Origin: Flavobacteriaceae bacterium
GTDB taxonomy: Bacteria > Bacteroidota > Bacteroidia > Flavobacteriales > Flavobacteriaceae
Length of the DNA stretch: 7,559 nt
NCBI GenBank assembly: GCA_016763215.1
Contig: JAESUF010000391.1
Location: 1-7,559, forward strand
Reading direction: 5' to 3'
Positions 6,008 through 7,559 of the stretch are shown one piece after another (within the stretch, counting starts at the first letter, position 1; the number at the start of each line of letters is the position of its first letter). The notes under the pieces were generated by a model that was not told the DNA's origin, did not search any database, and saw only the letters and a list, made by a program, of their open reading frames with translations. Both the position numbers and the translations under genes were made by a program.

Positions 6008-6079
6008 GATATAGCAATAAAAGAATAAAAAAAGAGTTAGCCTTAAACTAACTCGCCGTAAGGGACTTATTGCTATGTT
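6008..6079 (+). ncRNA. Putative structured RNA: closing helix around an H-type pseudoknot
   Basis: By inspection, 6008-6020 (GATATAGCAATAA) pairs with 6067-6079 (TTATTGCTATGTT) over 13 bp with two G-U pairs. Inside, GAGTTAG (6034-6040) pairs with CTAACTC (6048-6054). The 7-base loop of that hairpin starts CCTTA (6041-6045), which can pair with TAAGG (6059-6063) four bases beyond the stem: a classic H-type pseudoknot. An A-rich single strand (6021-6033) links the outer and inner helices. The outer helix directly abuts the terminator stem at 6080. It starts nine bases after the DUF3052 stop, so it is either a structured 3' UTR or a small RNA of about 100 bases. I could not match it to twister, pistol, preQ1 or SAM classes. 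The pairing is seen; function is not. Confidence 0.45.
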
Positions 6080-6111
6080 AAAGAGGCTGTTTATTATAAA
6101 CAGCCTCTTTT
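6080..6111 (+). terminator. Strong intrinsic terminator
   Basis: AAAGAGGCTGTTTA (6080-6093) and TAAACAGCCTCTTT (6097-6110) form a perfect 14-bp stem with a three-base loop, ending in TTTT. The A-run at the left foot means it could also work for - strand transcripts, though no - strand gene is seen. It closes the DUF3052/structured-RNA transcript. Confidence 0.85.
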
Positions 6112-6178
6112 AGTTACTTGATGTTTATTAAAAATTCATTTACTTTTTTTGCGGATAATTCACCTTTAATTAAACAAC

Positions 6179-6193
6179 CAACTTACTAAGTTG
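6179..6193. repeat. 15-base palindrome CAACTTA-c-TAAGTTG
   Basis: Perfect 7-bp arms with a one-base centre lie about 80 bases upstream of the better promoter candidate. With so small a centre it suits a dimeric DNA-binding protein better than an RNA hairpin. No regulator gene is nearby to support an operator role. Confidence 0.3.
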
Positions 6194-6250
6194 TATGTGT
6201 TTTGTTATTCCCCTATTCTAAGGAGATTTAAATTTCACCATTTTTGGGTA

Positions 6251-6281
6251 TTGTTTTGCTTGGGTTTTGTCTTTAACTTTA
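6251..6281 (+). promoter_or_regulatory. Candidate Bacteroidota promoter for the lipoprotein pair
   Basis: TTG (6251-6253), then 20 bases, then TAACTTTA (6274-6281) approximates the flavobacterial -33 TTG / -7 TAnnTTTG pattern, with the last base off consensus. Transcription would begin near 6288, leaving a leader of about 80 bases before the ATG at 6369. The region is T-rich, so chance matches are likely. Confidence 0.3.
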
Positions 6282-6368
6282 GAGTCTTACGAATTGCTAT
6301 GTTCGTCTCCTACAAAAAAATGCAAATCGTTGAATTATTAAAGAATAGTAACTTTAAAATCAACATAC

Positions 6369-7094
6369 ATGAATAAGAAAACAATTAAAAATTACGTACA
6401 ACTAGGAATCCTTCTCTTTGGAATTTCTGTATTGCTTTGGAGTTGTGAAAAAGAAGAAACATTTGCTGAATCTGAGATTCAGCAAGAAACAAAAGTGAAA
6501 AGGGTTTCTCTTTCTGATTTTAAGAGCAAGGTTTTGCTAAATGAGAAATTTGAGAAACTAGAAAAATATTTCTATTCTAATGTAACCACTCAGTCTAAAA
6601 CTTCAGATGATACAAATTCTTTAACCGCAGAATGGACAGATTTATTTAATATGTGGTTATTTGAATTGGGACCTAGTCCAATTAATTTTCAAAATAATGA
6701 TGCAACCACTATAAGTTTACAAACCCAAGAAGGCGTGATAGAAGCAAGAGGTGCAGCAAGGCTATTAGTATCACAAGGAAACTTTAATATTCCGACGCAT
6801 TCATGGCAATATGGACAACAAGAGTTTTATGATGGGATAGTAGGGGGAAATATAGCGACAGCTTTTTTAGGTTCTTATACTACAAGTATTACAGCTGGAC
6901 AGAATGCAAATGGTACGGTAACCTATACCTTTACAGTAGAGAATACTTCTGGATGGGCATCAGCTTCTCGATTACGGATTGACAATGATGGTGATGGAAC
7001 TCATGATGCGATTATTTCTAATAAAAATAGAGGCGTAGGAATATTGCTTGGTGGTAATTTTGAACAAGAATGGACATGGTCTGAAACATATTAA
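6369..7094 (+). CDS. Probable surface lipoprotein, unknown function (241 aa)
   Basis: The N-terminus is a lipoprotein signal peptide: basic start, hydrophobic core LGILLFGISVLLW and lipobox LWSC with C26. The next residues, E-K-E-E, fit the Bacteroidota lipoprotein export signal (Lys followed by two acidic residues), so the mature protein is probably on the cell surface. Residues ~30-100 are polar and partly helical. The C-terminal part (about 125-241) looks like a compact beta domain rich in Gly, Asn, Thr and aromatic residues (THSWQYGQQEFYDG, SYTTSITAGQNANGTVTYTF, ending EQEWTWSETY). DNDGDGTHD at about residues 205-213 resembles a calcium-binding DxDxDG loop. It is preceded by a 369-base gap and followed after four bases by a second probable lipoprotein gene, so the two are probably co-transcribed. 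I do not recognise a family. A secreted effector/adhesin-like or cargo role cannot be told apart from sequence. Confidence 0.85.
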   Translation: MNKKTIKNYVQLGILLFGISVLLWSCEKEETFAESEIQQETKVKRVSLSDFKSKVLLNEKFEKLEKYFYSNVTTQSKTSDDTNSLTAEWTDLFNMWLFELGPSPINFQNNDATTISLQTQEGVIEARGAARLLVSQGNFNIPTHSWQYGQQEFYDGIVGGNIATAFLGSYTTSITAGQNANGTVTYTFTVENTSGWASASRLRIDNDGDGTHDAIISNKNRGVGILLGGNFEQEWTWSETY

Positions 7095-7098
7095 TAGT

Positions 7099-7559
7099 AT
7101 GAAAAATAGTTTTTTAGTTTTGTTATTGGTTTTTACTTTTACTAAGTGCTCTTTTAAAAAAGAACCAGCACCTTTTGCTTATGATAAGTCGATTAACGAG
7201 CAACGGAAAAAAGCAGGCTTATGGGTTATTGACTCTACCTTTAAATATTATCATTATAAAACAACTTATCGTAATGTTAATAAAACATATGGTTCGCCAA
7301 CATTAAAGTTACGTAAGAATGTAGGTTTAGATTATAAGCTCAAAACTCCATCATACTGGGCTAAACGGATCTATTTAGATAAGGAGACTGGAGAGTTGCA
7401 AGCGGAAGATGATACCTTTAGAACAGGTAAATTTAAACCGGGAATTGATGTTAATTTATTTGAAGAACTTACCTACAGATATGCTTATAAGGATTATAAA
7501 CACTATAATCCTTATAAATACTCTGAAGAATTCTTTCCAAAAGGAGGATACTATATTTA
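7099..7559 (+). CDS. Probable lipoprotein, 3' end outside window
   Basis: An open frame from ATG 7099 runs off the right edge (153 codons seen). The N-terminus MKNSFLVLLLVFTFTKC is a short hydrophobic signal with a cysteine at 17, followed by SFKKEPAP. The lipobox is poor, with Lys just before the Cys, but lipoprotein signals in Bacteroidota are often loose. The visible body is unusually rich in Tyr and Lys (FKYYHYKTTYRN, YRYAYKDYKHYNPYKY), hinting at a basic, aromatic, beta-rich secreted protein. The start lies four bases after the preceding stop, indicating co-expression and perhaps a functional pair with the 241-aa lipoprotein. No family or enzyme motif is recognised; the C-terminus may hold the informative domain. 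Confidence 0.75.
   Translation, partial: MKNSFLVLLLVFTFTKCSFKKEPAPFAYDKSINEQRKKAGLWVIDSTFKYYHYKTTYRNVNKTYGSPTLKLRKNVGLDYKLKTPSYWAKRIYLDKETGELQAEDDTFRTGKFKPGIDVNLFEELTYRYAYKDYKHYNPYKYSEEFFPKGGYYI

Larger units (their letters stand above)
6112..6368. other. AT-rich intergenic region without a convincing gene
   Basis: Together with the structured RNA and terminator, this makes a 369-base gap between protein genes. I see no tRNA, no repeat of the TTCGACA family and no credible ORF. It holds a short palindrome (6179-6193) and two TAACTTTA elements (6274-6281 and 6349-6356) resembling the Bacteroidota -7 box; the first has better spacing to an upstream TTG. It probably serves as promoter and leader of the lipoprotein genes. 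Confidence 0.6.

Noticed and set aside
6008..6079. Reading the 72-base structured segment as a miniature transposon
   Set aside because: The ends are inverted repeats, but no target duplication is visible and the internal pseudoknot pairing is better explained as RNA structure.
6330..6356. TTG-N16-TAACTTTA directly before the ATG at 6369 as the main promoter
   Set aside because: The spacing is shorter than usual and would leave a leader of only a few bases. The element at 6251-6281 is spaced better.
6191..6376. 61-codon + strand ORF ahead of the 241-aa lipoprotein gene
   Set aside because: It is Phe-rich low-complexity translation of T-rich DNA, overlaps the lipoprotein start by eight bases, contains the promoter candidates and matches nothing I recognise.

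Overview
The window is AT-rich (by eye well under 40% GC) and looks like a Bacteroidota chromosome, most likely a marine-type flavobacterium. The evidence is the lack of strong Shine-Dalgarno sites before most starts, a lipoprotein with a K-E-E surface-export signal just after its lipobox cysteine, candidate promoter elements of the TAnnTTTG type, and flavobacterial-style intergenic repeats built on a TTCGACAAGCTCAG core. All genes that I can support are on the + strand.

Positions 1-737 hold the 3' end of a CPA1-type Na+/H+ antiporter, interrupted by an in-frame TGA, and an overlapping DUF2721-like membrane protein. Positions 740-5392 hold the most interesting part, a tightly packed redox cluster. 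It encodes (a) a 650-aa fusion of an N-terminal Rieske [2Fe-2S] domain to a pyruvate-oxidase-like thiamine diphosphate (ThDP) enzyme; (b) two small membrane-anchored proteins in ATGA overlap; (c) a 342-aa protein with a six-helix ferric-reductase-like haem-b domain and a cytoplasmic C-terminal Rieske domain; and (d) a 263-aa membrane-anchored protein with a Cys-His-Cys-Cys motif. Repeat elements sit in the only three sizeable gaps in or just after this cluster.

My reading, which is inference, is that the ThDP enzyme oxidises a 2-oxo acid such as pyruvate. Its electrons would pass from the soluble Rieske domain to the membrane-bound Rieske domain and then through haem b across the membrane. 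The fusion enzyme ends where E. coli PoxB carries its extra C-terminal membrane-binding peptide, which fits a change of electron route from direct quinone reduction to Rieske transfer.

Positions 5535-5999 encode a DUF3052-family protein. Next comes a compact stretch at 6008-6111 that can fold as a 13-bp closing helix around an H-type pseudoknot, directly abutting a strong intrinsic terminator. I could not assign this to a known RNA family. Positions 6112-6368 have no convincing gene. The right end (6369-7559) encodes two consecutive probable lipoproteins, the first probably surface-exposed and the second cut by the window edge. They look like accessory genes unrelated to the redox cluster.
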